A DNA stretch of 64,000 bases from Trichomonas vaginalis G3. Taxonomy: Eukaryota > Parabasalia > Trichomonadida > Trichomonadidae. The notes beneath the pieces were generated by a model that ran no database searches, had not been told where the DNA came from, and saw nothing but the letters and a program-made list of their open reading frames with translations. Position 1 is the first letter of the stretch, and each line of letters starts with the position of its first letter. This document shows positions 20,339-31,068 of this stretch, piece after piece. The DNA lies in NCBI RefSeq assembly GCF_026262505.1, contig NC_067204.1:13038522-13102521 (forward strand), written 5' to 3'. A program made the translations under genes and the position numbers.

Positions 20339-21967
20339 GTAATAAACAGAAATTCATCAAAAGTGACAGCTCTCAATTTTTTGACATTTGTAAATTCTAA
20401 ATTGAATGAGAAAAATGAAATAATACTAAGCATAATACAATATTCTAGATTTAATTATAATTAGGAAAAAGTTAGTTTTGAGAGTACTTTTCATAGGAAT
20501 ATAGAATGAAATCTTCTGAAAAATAATATCACATAAACTCATATTATTTTCTAATATATAACTATTTTATATAAAAATCAAATTCAATGATCTTAAAAGC
20601 GAAGGATAAACCTCAAAATTTACGAATATAATGAGTGAGAATATAATGCTTATCTATCATAAAACCATATGAAATATCAATTTTTGCTTTACGCCTAATT
20701 TTTGACGACAATTAGCAAAAAATGTTAAATGTTAACACTCAGTCCATTTGAATATGAAAAATAAAATTGACTTTGATTAAATGTTTTTATTTATCATGCA
20801 ATTCTTCTTGCGACCAAAGATTTGAATAAAAGTTCAAAAAATAAGATAGCTTAAAAAATAATATACGGTAGTGTTTACTAATAGATGAATAGTATATAAA
20901 TTCTATTAAAATGGATTTGATCCAAAAAAATATATAAAATTTGATCATAAATAAAATCGTTTTAAATTACTTCTTCATTTAAATGATAACAATTATTTTT
21001 GGTTTTATATTTTTTTGGATCAAATCCATTTTAATAGAATTTATATACTATTCATCTATTAGTAAACACTACCGTATATTATTTTGAGAGAGGGTCAAAG
21101 TTGCTATTTGTCACTTTTCCACAAGAATATAATGGGGAAAAAGTTATCATATAGTTGATCTCATTCACTGAGGTGAGAGATGCATGTAGTGTAATGTGAT
21201 AAACAGTGGGATTGCTGCTCTAAGTCCTAGGTTCGAGACACATTGGCTTCATTTTTCTCTTTTTTATTGACGTAAACTATTCAATTTTTGTGTTCTCCAT
21301 TCAAATTTCAGAATTTTTTTTGCAGATTTCACGCTACATTCGAAGTTACCTTTTGTAACAACCACCACTGCCTACGAAAGACGAAAGTGTGTCACGATTT
21401 CACCCGGAAATCCGACGGTTGTTTAAGAGTATGCACTTTTGTCACCTACTCATATTATTTTTTAAGCTATCTTATTTTTTGAACTTTTATTCAAATCTTT
21501 GGTCGCAAGAAGAATTGCATGATAAATAAAAACATTTAATCAAAGTCAATTTTATTTTTCATATTCAAATGGACTGAGTGTTAACATTTAACATTTTTTG
21601 CTAATTGTCGTCAAAAATTAGGCGTAAAGCAAAAATTGATATTTCATATGGTTTTATGATAGATAAGCATTATATTCTCACTCATTATATTCGTAAATTT
21701 TGAGGTTTATCCTTCGCTTTTAAGATCATTGAATTTGATTTTTATATAAAATAGTTATATATTAGAAAATAATATGAGTTTATGTGATATTATTTTTCAG
21801 AAGATTTTGTGTTCTTCTTCAAAATTTTATTTTTTTATTAAAAAGAATCTTTACAAAATATACATTTACTTTAATTAATATTTAAAAACGTGCTCTATCA
21901 AAAGTTCCAAAAATTCAATATTTTAGCTTTTCTGAGGTGTCACTTTTGATGAATTTCTGTTTACAAC
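20339..21967. mobile_element. Foldback element, copy 1 (with nested insertion)
   Basis: A gene-less element whose outer 25 or so bases match in inverse (AAACAGAAATTCATCAAAAG at each end), followed by about 150-190 bp unique to each end, then two inverted arms of about 420 bp around a 75-bp loop. The candidate target duplication is AGGTGT (20333-20338 and 21969-21974, one extra base at the right junction). It is 400 bp upstream of the GFAT start. Copy 2 (31810-33060) lies in the opposite orientation. An insertion at 21086-21451 splits the right arm. Family unknown; I see no transposase. Confidence 0.8.
21086..21451. mobile_element. 366-bp insertion nested in foldback copy 1
   Basis: Comparison with copy 2 shows a clean insertion flanked by the 10-bp duplication ATATTATTTT (21076-21085 and 21452-21461). 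Its ends, GAGAGAGGGTCAAAGTTGC and the inverse of the right end GAGTAGGTGACAAAAGTGC, are loosely similar, which with a 9-10-bp duplication suggests a Mutator-like non-autonomous element. It also holds TAGGTTCGAGACA (about 21228-21240), close to a Pol III B box, with a weak A-box-like sequence upstream, so a tRNA-derived SINE is the other option. Confidence 0.65.
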
Positions 21968-23613
21968 AAGGTGTAATATTTTTTTCGAAAAAGAATGTTC
22001 ATTATTAATAAGTGAATCGTAATAACTCAAATGCGGTTCTCGACTTTTAATTTTAATCAAGTTAGTTTCTTGATGAGCAAGCGAATCCATACTTTCTTTT
22101 ATTCATTTTTAACTTACATAATTTTTTGATCATAAAAAACAATAGGCGAAATCAAGGATGAAAATCCTGTCCTCGTCATTTAAAAAGCGTTTATTATAAT
22201 TCCGTTTGTTCTTCAGCTCTGTAAAAGACATTAAAGTCGAAAATTCTTTAATCAGCCCATGTCTATGATCACTGCATTTTTCGATTAATATGATGAGATA
22301 CTAATTCTTAATTGATTCCATTCTCAATGAAAAATAGAAGGGAATGTATGTTTTTCATGATCATCATCCCCAAAAATCATTCCGATCATGAGGTATAGAT
22401 TGATTTTGGCATGAAGGAGTTGGATTTCACTTCTGTAATTTATATGCTATGTATTTCAGAACCTATAAATCTGAATTAACAAATCGAAATCGTAGGTTCA
22501 ATTCAGATTTATTTCAATATTCTAACTTAAGATGGAAAATTTGGTTGATATAAGCGTATTATAACACAATTTAGGTTAATAGCATAAAATCTATAGGCAA
22601 TATATTGTTGTTGTCATCAGTAATATGTTGAATTCATATTTCTCAAATTCGAATATATCATCTTAACATGCTAGTCAGTTCTTAACTCACGATAAATCCC
22701 TAGACTGTAAATAAATGTGTCCGGCAAATGACTCTCTAAAGTGAAAATTATGAAGTTCACAGTGATCTGTTCTAGTCAAGTTTGTGGCAGTAGAGAAATT
22801 TTGGTTGATCACTAATCATCATTAATTAGCAATATACCACAATAAACAATCCATTATATATTTGATTGACCAAAACTATTTTAAGCCTTCCCACGGATTT
22901 CTAGGAGTTTTAGTGATTTGTAGAAAACTCCTCGATCAAATTCCAAAGATGTATTATAATATAACGCTTTGCAAATTTGGATTCCAAGTAAAACAATCTA
23001 AGGCAAGTAGAGCAATAGAATTAGGAATACATATAAACATCTAAGATTTTAGTGGCTTCGAAAAGCATATACACCAACATCTGTGACTTGGATTTGATTT
23101 ACCTTCAATTTGGCATTTAAATTTTAAAATTTTGCACAGCTGATGAAGATTAGCCTTATAGTTCTTGTCAGGTTCATTGGTATCTCAAATATAATGACTT
23201 CCTTGTAGAATCTTGTTTTATTTTGTTTGAATATAAACATTTGGATGAAAATCTTATTCCTTCTGACTATTCTATTGTTGTTGTGTCATTTAATACCTAT
23301 GAACTTTATTAATGTTCATAAATTATTTCCGAAATCTTTTTGAACAATGATTACGGCATGTCTAACATAATATTTGTTTCTTCTATTGAGTTTAATAGAT
23401 ATTTATATATTAAAAATATTAATGTCCTTTGTATAGCGATTATTATACGGAATATAAAAATGTAAGATATTTCAGTACATTCTAACTCAATATCATACAG
23501 ACGAATTTTTATTTTCTCTGCGCAGTATGTCTTATATTTGTCCATACTATCTTCTATCTTAACCACATCGAAAAACTATTAACAGATTTGAAGTGTCAGT
23601 ACCTTTAAAAAAA
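21968..23613. other. Intergenic, 1.6 kb
   Basis: AT-rich with no supported gene. At about 23427-23453 there is an inverted copy of a roughly 26-bp piece of the adjacent ankyrin gene (its partner at about 23824-23850). A perfect 13-bp inverted repeat, ATAAATCTGAATT, occurs near 22465-22520. Confidence 0.5.
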
Positions 23614-25089
23614 ATGCTAACGTCCAAGCATGACATTCATCCAAATAAATACAACGAGCTGCGAAGTATCTATAAACACTACATCGATTCGCATAATGCA
23701 TTGTATCAGCTGAAAACGGAAAAAGAAGAAGAATTAAAGGATATTTACAAAATGATCAAAACAGAATTGATTGATTCAAAGATATGCCTACCAAAAAAGA
23801 TTATGGAAGACATTTTAAATATCATTCCGTATAATAATCGCTATACAAAGTCATATTTATCCCTTGCCAAACTCATATCTGATGATTATCATGTTGAAAA
23901 GGTCAAAAATATTCCCACGATTTCTGTGCTCTTGTTTTACAAAGAATATGGAATTAAATTAGATAAATACAAAGATTTTGAAGAAGATAATTCAGAAAAT
24001 CTTGATATTCATACAGAAAATACAATTTTCAGAGCAATTATGAATAATGACTTAGAAACATTTATCTCATTTACTGAAAGAGAAGGATTTAATAAAGATC
24101 AAAAACCTGAAAGTAGTTTATATCCATATTCTTTCGAAGGAAATTCGTTACTTGAATTTTGTTGTTACCATGGAGCAGTTGATTGTTTCAAATTCCTAAG
24201 GACGAAATTTAACTCAGAAATAACTCAAGAATGTCTAGCATTATCATTTTTAGGAGGAAATGCAGAGATCATGAGTGAATGTTTGAAACATCAGAAACCA
24301 AATAAAGAATGCATGATTTATGCAATTATTTCACACAACATTGATTTTGTTACATTCTTGATGAATGAGCACAATATAAAGATCGATTTGGACTATTGTG
24401 TACTGTATAATAATCTTGAATCATTTTTAATTTATTTCGATCAAACTAATGATGTTAATGCATGCTTTTTTAATTCGGCAATGTTTAATATTCCATCTCT
24501 TTGCGAATATTTCCTATCAAATGGTGCAAATATCAATGAAAAAGATAATTATGGAGAAACCGCTCTTCATAACGCAGCAGTATATAATAGTAAAGAAACT
24601 GCCGAACTTCTTATTTCACATGGTGCAAATATCAATGAAAAAGATGATTTTGGACAAACCGCTCTTCATAAAGCAGCAAAATATAATAGTAAAGAAACTG
24701 CCGAACTTCTTATTTCACATGGCATAAATATCAATACAAAAGATAATGATGGAAAAACCGCTCTTCATTATGCAGCAGGAAATAATAGTAAAGAAACTGC
24801 CGAACTTCTTATTTCACATGGTATAAATATCAATGAAAAAGATGATGGAAAAACCGCTCTTCATAACGCAGCAGTATATAATAGTAAAGAAACTGCCGAA
24901 CTTCTTATTTCACATGGTGCAAATATCAATGAAAAAGATGATTTTGGACAAACCGCTCTTCATAAAGCAGCAAAATATAATAGTAAAGAAACTGCCGAAC
25001 TTCTTATTTCACATGGTGCAAATATCAATGAAAAAGATGATTTTGGACAAACCGCTCTTCATTTTGCAGAAAATTGTGCAATAATATAA
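23614..25089 (+). CDS. Ankyrin-repeat protein (DUF3447-like), right paralogue
   Basis: A 491-residue protein starting at the ATG at 23614; the longer frame uses a GTG. Residues 1-300 match the left paralogue at 14848-15975 almost throughout: a helical N-terminus and the DUF3447-like region. The carboxyl half is a run of about seven nearly identical 33-residue ankyrin repeats (core TALHKAAKYNSKETAELLIS). One repeat is a residue shorter (EKDDGKTALH). The last repeat ends abruptly at FAENCAII. A protein-binding scaffold is expected; the target is unknown. The two genes are in inverted orientation around the GFAT gene, consistent with a recent duplication. Confidence 0.88.
   Translation: MLTSKHDIHPNKYNELRSIYKHYIDSHNALYQLKTEKEEELKDIYKMIKTELIDSKICLPKKIMEDILNIIPYNNRYTKSYLSLAKLISDDYHVEKVKNIPTISVLLFYKEYGIKLDKYKDFEEDNSENLDIHTENTIFRAIMNNDLETFISFTEREGFNKDQKPESSLYPYSFEGNSLLEFCCYHGAVDCFKFLRTKFNSEITQECLALSFLGGNAEIMSECLKHQKPNKECMIYAIISHNIDFVTFLMNEHNIKIDLDYCVLYNNLESFLIYFDQTNDVNACFFNSAMFNIPSLCEYFLSNGANINEKDNYGETALHNAAVYNSKETAELLISHGANINEKDDFGQTALHKAAKYNSKETAELLISHGININTKDNDGKTALHYAAGNNSKETAELLISHGININEKDDGKTALHNAAVYNSKETAELLISHGANINEKDDFGQTALHKAAKYNSKETAELLISHGANINEKDDFGQTALHFAENCAII
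24530..25070 (+). repeat. 99-bp tandem DNA repeats encoding ankyrin units
   Basis: Successive units share long identical stretches, for example AAAGAAACTGCCGAACTTCT in each. A two-unit block near 24569-24722 recurs almost unchanged near 24866-25019, 297 bp (three units) away, so the array has grown by multi-unit duplication. One unit is 96 bp. Confidence 0.9.
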
Positions 25090-25660
25090 TGTTCTTACAT
25101 AAGATACTATTCTTTCTTTTTTCTGATATTTATCAAGATAAAATTCATTAGAAAAAAAAATAATTAAGCTTAATTTCCAATTAGATATCACCTCTCATTT
25201 TTTATCACTCTTTTTAGAAGCGCTTCCACTTTGAATATTGGAGGAAATAGCTTGATCATTAACCTGTAAACATGAGTCTAGTAGGTGCCCGTAAATGCCT
25301 AACTAAGGCATGTTCTACCATCAGCGTCTATATATTTTCAAAAATAAAATGGTGGTATTTCTACGAGAGTACCTAAGGCATTAATGACTAATTTCATCGA
25401 TGGAAAATCTTGTCATCTCAAAGATTTTTTTCACAACTTAAGAGAATACAATTCTACTATCCGTATATTCATCATACCTCATACATGCACCTCTCATTCG
25501 CACTCATTTTATATCGAAAAAGTACATTTTCTCACTATTAAAATATTTGAGTACCTAAAGGCAAGAATATAAAGAGAAATTCAAATAAATTTATTTGCTT
25601 AGCTTTTTCAGAGATAGATATGTAATAAAAGAAGTAAAAATTTAAAACTAAATATACACT
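25090..25660. other. Intergenic, 0.57 kb
   Basis: AT-rich spacer with a repeated TACCTAAGGCA-like word (about 25370-25380 and 25551-25562). No supported gene. Confidence 0.4.
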
Positions 25661-26533
25661 TTATTGAATTTGCAATTTTTCGTATTGAATTCTTAGTTTT
25701 TCAAGTCTGTTTCTAGCATTGTTAAGTTCATTAGTAGCCTTCTCAGCATTCTTTTGTGCCTCTTGCATAACCTTTGTCTCTGCTTTAATATTAGATTGAA
25801 GTTGAGTTACTATCTTCTTCTTTTCTTGTAATTGCTGCTTTAGCTTTTCTATCTCTTGCTCTAAATCAGCATTTTGTTTCTGTACTCGTTGGTTTTCTAA
25901 GTCTAAATCAGTCGTTTTTTGTTTAATTTGACTAACTTGTGCTTCTAATTTCAGTTTTTGCTGATTAAGGTCTTCTTCTTGGCTTTTAAGCTCTTTAGAT
26001 GTTTCATAAATATCTAAATATTGGTGACTAAAAGAATAGCTAGTCATTTCTGGTAGTTTTTGAGTTTTTAAGCATGTAAATAGCAAACTTAACGGTAAAT
26101 CGAATAGTTCTGGATATGAACAAAACTGATCTATGTGTAAATCCAAGTATGATCGTAGACCATGGAAAGAATCAGGACAATATTTGATATAATTAATTAA
26201 TAAACTCTTATCTGAAGATGATAGGACTCGAAGTTCGAGTTTAGATATTAAACTATTTGCTTCCCAATCCTGGATTAAATTAACAAGTTTCGGTGCAAGT
26301 GATGGATCAATTGCATCACTACCATCATCATTAACTAACCTTATAAAATAACTAAATATATCTTCGGTGTATTTATTGTCACTCAAATCTAGTTGAATTG
26401 GTTGTTTTTGTGATAGTGATTTTATTTTAGGAGAAATTTCCCGCAATTTGGCCATATCAACGTTGTACATTCTTCCATTATGCATAATCGTGGTCAATTG
26501 ATGGTCTTCTCGGGTCATTTCAAAATTAGACAT
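25661..26533 (-). CDS. BTB-like domain plus long coiled coil
   Basis: A 290-residue protein. Residues about 1-115 (IMHNGRMYNVDMAKLREISP, then a DLSDNKYTEDIFSYFIRLV segment) have the order of the divergent BTB/POZ-like domain common in trichomonad multigene families, where it usually mediates dimerisation. A helical BACK-like region follows to about 185. Residues 190-290 are an unbroken heptad-rich coiled coil. Likely a cytosolic scaffold. The decamer AAAAGTGACA on the coding strand (26541-26550) lies 7 bases before the ATG. The coiled coil is clear; the BTB call is moderate. Confidence 0.65.
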   Translation of the reverse strand: MSNFEMTREDHQLTTIMHNGRMYNVDMAKLREISPKIKSLSQKQPIQLDLSDNKYTEDIFSYFIRLVNDDGSDAIDPSLAPKLVNLIQDWEANSLISKLELRVLSSSDKSLLINYIKYCPDSFHGLRSYLDLHIDQFCSYPELFDLPLSLLFTCLKTQKLPEMTSYSFSHQYLDIYETSKELKSQEEDLNQQKLKLEAQVSQIKQKTTDLDLENQRVQKQNADLEQEIEKLKQQLQEKKKIVTQLQSNIKAETKVMQEAQKNAEKATNELNNARNRLEKLRIQYEKLQIQ

Positions 26534-27058
26534 GTTTAAGTGTCACTTTTTAGCTCTCGCCTTCATGAATTTTTTGAAATTCATGGGGAAAATATATTGG
26601 CAAAGCATGCAAAGTTCCTCAATATTAGAAGTTTCTATTTACATATTTCATACTAAACCCTACAAAATCCAACGATTTTTTAATTGCGATATATTTTATT
26701 AAACATCAAATAAAGATATATGCATGATGCCTGAACTTACTCAAGTAGTTATTTATGATTTAAGTGTGTTTCTCCTCTAATTCAATAAGTAATATATACA
26801 TATTGTTGTAATCGAATATATATAGAATATTTGAAGCATTAAAGTAAATAAATAATCAATATTGAGTGATAAAAACGGATTATCAGCCATCAATTAAGAT
26901 AAAAATTCTTAATTTTTTGAGAAAATTTTATTAAAACATTTAGATGGATAATATAAATATATATATATATCATAAAAAGTATTTATTTAAAAATTCTTAA
27001 TACACAATCTATAACAACACATGAACAAAAACAAATATTTTTTTTTTCTAAAAAAAAG
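26534..27058. other. Intergenic, 0.5 kb
   Basis: AT-rich, with an ATATATATAT tract near 26957. Apart from the promoter-proximal decamer of the BTB-like gene, nothing is supported. Confidence 0.5.
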
Positions 27059-29242
27059 TTATTCGATCAACTGGAATGACTGAAGTGATGCCGATGATGT
27101 TGAAGAAACGACAGCCAAAGAACTTTGTGCCTTGACTTCATTTTGATTTGAAATGAGGTGGTCCAACGAAAGTCCAGTCTGCATTTGTATCTCAGAGATG
27201 AATGTCGCCCAAACATCTTCGTTATCCTTGAATTCCATCTGTCTGATCGATATCATGGCAGCTGTTATCGTTCTTCCGTTATCTTTCTTGTAAATATTCC
27301 ACAACTCATTGAACTGTGGCGGCAACATATCTCTCGAGTAATCCAATGGAGATACACGCGGCCACATCTTAAGGAATGCAGCGCAAGCAGCAGCACATGC
27401 AAGGCTTGACTCTTTGCCAGCATCGAAAGCTCCTTCCGGCAAAGACAACATTCCTACAAATGTTGTGAGAACAAATAAAGATTCACTTGGATTTGTATCT
27501 GAAAAGAAAGATTCTGCGTTATCTACATGCATAATGATAGGATATCCACAGACTGGCATGTCAATGAGCTCGATATCGAAGATGCAACGGAACTTATGCT
27601 CACTGTGGTCACCTAAAAATTCTAAAACAGATTCAATTAAACCGTCAATCATCTTACAATTTGCTTCTAAGTTCGGACAAGCTCTAACTACTTTGGAAGG
27701 AGCAACGAATGTCATGTAGTATGTCTCTACTTCTGCCCAAGGAGCTCCTCTGTCCTTTGTTTTCTCCCATGTATCTGGTGCTTCAGGTGAATAAAGAGGA
27801 TATGGGAAAACATGGTCAATTGTCATATCTATTGTGATTGGAGTGTTGACAGAGCGATCAAATATAATGTAGATCATGCCGCCAAATGGATTTGCGATCT
27901 CTGTAACTTCATCTAACTCGAATGTTGTTGTAATCATTGGCCAGCGCTTCCAAGGACCTTCTTTTGTGAAAATGGCTTCGGCGTGCATGCCAACTTGGAC
28001 TACTAATGGAACTGGAGGTACTTCATTTAAGGTAATTTTGGCAACAACGCCAGCTGTGAGCCAGTAACCTGTAGAATACCATCCTTCGTTCTGTAGTGTA
28101 AGTCTGACGGTGCCAACATCTTGTTCTGACGGCTCTTCAGAAGCTCTTTCTGGGAATCTTTCGGAAAAGTCATGTCCAGCGAAGTCTTGTGCTGATAATT
28201 TGGCCATGATTTCACATAAAAGTACTGATATAACGCCATGAGAAATATCTGGACATAAACCTTCCGGAGTATCGAAATTATGTGAGCGTAAATAACCAAG
28301 CGCTGAAGCAGCAAGCTGGACAAGCTCTGGGTTTGTATCTTGCGGCATGCAAGAAACATTGTAACGAACTGCTGTTACACCAGAGTCTAATTCTGTAATA
28401 TCGATAACTGGATTATTGAGTGTTTCGCTGAGAGATTGTGACAGACCAGGGAAAGTAAGTTTGCCTAATGCGGATAAGTGGAAATTAACTTTCAACTGTG
28501 GCGCGTTTACAGGGCCGGCCAATAAATTGGTTGAAGGGAATCCCAATCCGCATTCTGTAAGAATACTGTTCATTCTATAACGTTCCTGCTCTACTCCAGG
28601 AGTTGGTGGCTGTAATGTACAAATTAGACCACCGCCATTTTGAATAAATTGCAAAAGAGTGTATTCAGGATCGTCAAAATCACTTGGTACGATAACAACA
28701 TGGTGATGTTGAATATTTTCTAAGTCTTTCTGTACGACAATTCTAAATCCAAAGCCTGTTGCATTCTTGGTGATTACTTCAGCTTCTTTGTCTTGAAAGC
28801 CGACTATGAGGACTGATATATATCCTCTAATGACGCCAGATGCCCACTTAATTATATTCTCAAGAAAAGCAGAAGCGTCTGTATTTTCTCTATTGCATTC
28901 CAATAGAATGCGAGTGTTTCCAAAGGCGACGGCACGCCCTTTCTCAAAGCGGGATATGCCAATAACCGGCAAATTTACGCCAGTAGAATCGCCTGAATCC
29001 AAAGCAAGCGGTGCAATGAGAATTGGAAACGAAAGTTTAGAAAAGCATGCGACGGGTTGAGTTTTATCGGGTTTAGGGAGCTGCTGAATTCCTTGCATGA
29101 TGTTAATAAAATCATTCTTGAGGGTATTTGAATCAATTACATTCGACTGCATTGGATCAGCAAGAGATGAACTGAGTGGTGATTGCATTTTGTCTTTTGG
29201 TTTGGGGCGTACACGCTGCGGCGTGTCCATGATACACCCCAT
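27059..29242 (-). CDS. TCAF/M60-like domain protein, probable pseudopeptidase
   Basis: A 727-residue protein. I start at the ATG at 29242 (MGCIMDTPQ); the longer frame begins with TTG. Residues about 70-230 resemble the amidotransferase-like N-terminal domain of TRPM8-channel-associated factors. From about 385 to 680 it resembles the peptidase M60-like region (NPFGGMIYI near 475, GAPWAEVETYYMTF near 525, GYPIIMHVD near 590). Active M60 mucinases carry HExxH, which is absent here, so catalysis is unlikely. The MGC start could allow N-terminal acylation, but Asp6 does not fit the myristoylation pattern. A membrane-associated or trafficking role is inferred from the metazoan relatives. Confidence 0.65.
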   Translation of the reverse strand: MGCIMDTPQRVRPKPKDKMQSPLSSSLADPMQSNVIDSNTLKNDFINIMQGIQQLPKPDKTQPVACFSKLSFPILIAPLALDSGDSTGVNLPVIGISRFEKGRAVAFGNTRILLECNRENTDASAFLENIIKWASGVIRGYISVLIVGFQDKEAEVITKNATGFGFRIVVQKDLENIQHHHVVIVPSDFDDPEYTLLQFIQNGGGLICTLQPPTPGVEQERYRMNSILTECGLGFPSTNLLAGPVNAPQLKVNFHLSALGKLTFPGLSQSLSETLNNPVIDITELDSGVTAVRYNVSCMPQDTNPELVQLAASALGYLRSHNFDTPEGLCPDISHGVISVLLCEIMAKLSAQDFAGHDFSERFPERASEEPSEQDVGTVRLTLQNEGWYSTGYWLTAGVVAKITLNEVPPVPLVVQVGMHAEAIFTKEGPWKRWPMITTTFELDEVTEIANPFGGMIYIIFDRSVNTPITIDMTIDHVFPYPLYSPEAPDTWEKTKDRGAPWAEVETYYMTFVAPSKVVRACPNLEANCKMIDGLIESVLEFLGDHSEHKFRCIFDIELIDMPVCGYPIIMHVDNAESFFSDTNPSESLFVLTTFVGMLSLPEGAFDAGKESSLACAAACAAFLKMWPRVSPLDYSRDMLPPQFNELWNIYKKDNGRTITAAMISIRQMEFKDNEDVWATFISEIQMQTGLSLDHLISNQNEVKAQSSLAVVSSTSSASLQSFQLIE

Positions 29243-30069
29243 TTTTACAATAACGTGTAAAAAGTTCTCAAAATTTTGTACGACGATATTTTTAAAATAA
29301 TTCAATAGGATAATTTTCTAATCAAAAGTTGGGTTTTACAATCTATAAACAAGCTTTTATATTTTAAAACATCTCGGATTGGAACACCGAACATTATTTT
29401 ATTTTCAGATTTTATTAATCGCTATGAATTCGCGCAATCATTTTTCATTTATTGAGCGAATTTGACGAATTTGAGATTTCCTCTTGAAGAATATTAATTC
29501 ATGAATAATATAGCAATCCAAGCATATTAAAAATCTTTTTATGCCAACATTTTATGCTTATCTCAGTCGCAATTAAATATTTCTCCATTTAAACGTGCCT
29601 ATTTCGAAATCAACTGTGAATTTTGCTAGAGAAAAACAGTGCCAGATATAAAATGCCAAATTTCTCGTAGTTAAATAAAATTATGAAATTTAAAAACTTG
29701 ATAATCAACGTTATCAGCATTATTTTATCTTATTAAACTTAAAATGATGAAGGAAATATATTGCCAGTAGTCTAATCAATGTAATGAGGGAATCAAAAGT
29801 GAACTTACAGATTTTAAGTATAAAAACAATATAGTATACTTGTTATGTCAGAATTTGTAATCCTGCAAATGATTTTTGTGGAAATTCAATCCGCTATGAA
29901 CTTTCTTTTCATTCAACTCTGAAAAGTATTTCTGAAAAACGAACTTGTAAAACATTCAAATTGCTAATTGAGAACTTCGCGGATAATTTTGAGGAAATTA
30001 GATATTTCGGCTTGTTTTACTAGTTTTATTTTTTTTTGATTGAAAAAATTAAAATTATTTCACTGAAGA
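29243..30069. other. Intergenic, 0.8 kb, divergent promoter region
   Basis: Separates two divergently transcribed genes. TTTCACTGAAGA directly before the kinase ATG contains an Inr-like TCACT. AATCAAAAGTGAAC near 29791 is one base from the recurring decamer. No gene supported. Confidence 0.45.
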
Positions 30070-31068
30070 ATGGAACGTTTAAAACCAGCTGGTAGAGCTT
30101 TAGACGAGAATTTAGGATACCAAACTCTGTGTGTTTCAGGAATTGGAACATTTGGAGCAGTCTTCAAAGTTCAGGATGATAAAGGTGAAGTTTACGCAAT
30201 TAAAAAAGTTTGGTTGAACCCCCGCTTTAAGAACAGAGAGTCACAGATCACACCACTTCTTGCTCATCCAAACTGCTTACATTGCTATAAGAGTTTTATC
30301 ACAAATGAAGGACCAAATAGAGATGCATATTTTCATCTCGTCACTGATTTCCTTCCTGAGGATTTAGAGAAGCTAGCTTCCGTAAAATCACCAATTGACA
30401 TGCGATTTGTTAAAATTTTCGGATATCAACTCTTTGCTGGTCTTTGCTATCTTCATCATTTCGGTTTATGCCATCGTGACATCAAGCCGTCGAATGTTCT
30501 CATTGATCAAAATGATGGAAGATGCCAGTTATGCGATTTTGGCAGCGCAAAATTCTTAGTTGAAAATGTTAAAAATGTAAGCTACATTGCAACACGTAGC
30601 TATCGTGCTCCAGAACTCATTCTCGATTGCAAGACATATAATACAAAAATTGATGTCTGGTCTGCAGGCTGCGTCTTGGCAGAATTAGTTTTGCATACAA
30701 TTCTCTTCAATGGAACAAAAGGAGAGGAAGTTCTTGAAAGAATTACGGGGATTATCGGTATGCCAAAAATTGGCGATTTAGATACTTTTCAACACAATTT
30801 ACCATTAATTTTCATAGGCCCAAGATATACAAAGCTTCAAAACGAATTTCCACCAGATACAGATCCAGAATTTCTTGATCTTCTTAATCACATTTTCGTT
30901 TGGAATGTTAATAATAGATATTCAGCCGCAGATTGCATGAGACATCCATTTTTCAAGGATGTCTGGAATCTTAAACTTCCAAATGGAAATGATTTGCCAG
31001 AATACTTTCATAAGATGAAAACTCCTGAAGAAATGTTTGAAAACTTCCCAGATGGGCCTCATGAATAA
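30070..31068 (+). CDS. GSK3: Glycogen synthase kinase 3 (shaggy-type) protein kinase
   Basis: A 332-residue CMGC-group serine/threonine kinase. Visible are the glycine loop GIGTFGAV near 25, the catalytic lysine in YAIKKVW near 44, RFKNRESQI near 51-59 (matching the GSK3 RFKNRELQI segment whose arginine reads primed phosphosubstrates), HRDIKPSN at 135, CDFGSAK at 155, and the activation-loop tyrosine in NVSYIATRSYRAPE near 167-180. The domain is complete with only a short carboxyl tail and no inhibitory N-terminal extension. It probably phosphorylates pre-phosphorylated substrates in metabolism, cytoskeleton or cell-cycle control. Family assignment is strong. Confidence 0.94.
   Translation: MERLKPAGRALDENLGYQTLCVSGIGTFGAVFKVQDDKGEVYAIKKVWLNPRFKNRESQITPLLAHPNCLHCYKSFITNEGPNRDAYFHLVTDFLPEDLEKLASVKSPIDMRFVKIFGYQLFAGLCYLHHFGLCHRDIKPSNVLIDQNDGRCQLCDFGSAKFLVENVKNVSYIATRSYRAPELILDCKTYNTKIDVWSAGCVLAELVLHTILFNGTKGEEVLERITGIIGMPKIGDLDTFQHNLPLIFIGPRYTKLQNEFPPDTDPEFLDLLNHIFVWNVNNRYSAADCMRHPFFKDVWNLKLPNGNDLPEYFHKMKTPEEMFENFPDGPHE

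Noticed and set aside
22495-22510. GGTTCAATTC as a tRNA B box
   Set aside because: No A box or foldable cloverleaf upstream; it lies inside a simple inverted repeat.
22862-23044. Plus-strand 60-residue open frame before the right ankyrin gene
   Set aside because: No recognisable motif and no continuation; nearby sequence gives only stop-ridden fragments, so I could not support even a pseudogene.
24530-25070. Regular repeats as a CRISPR array
   Set aside because: The repeats are 99-bp coding units of an ankyrin protein in one open frame.
29225-29242. N-myristoylation of the TCAF-like protein
   Set aside because: MGCIMD has Gly2 and Cys3, but Asp6 does not fit the accepted pattern; mentioned only as a possibility.
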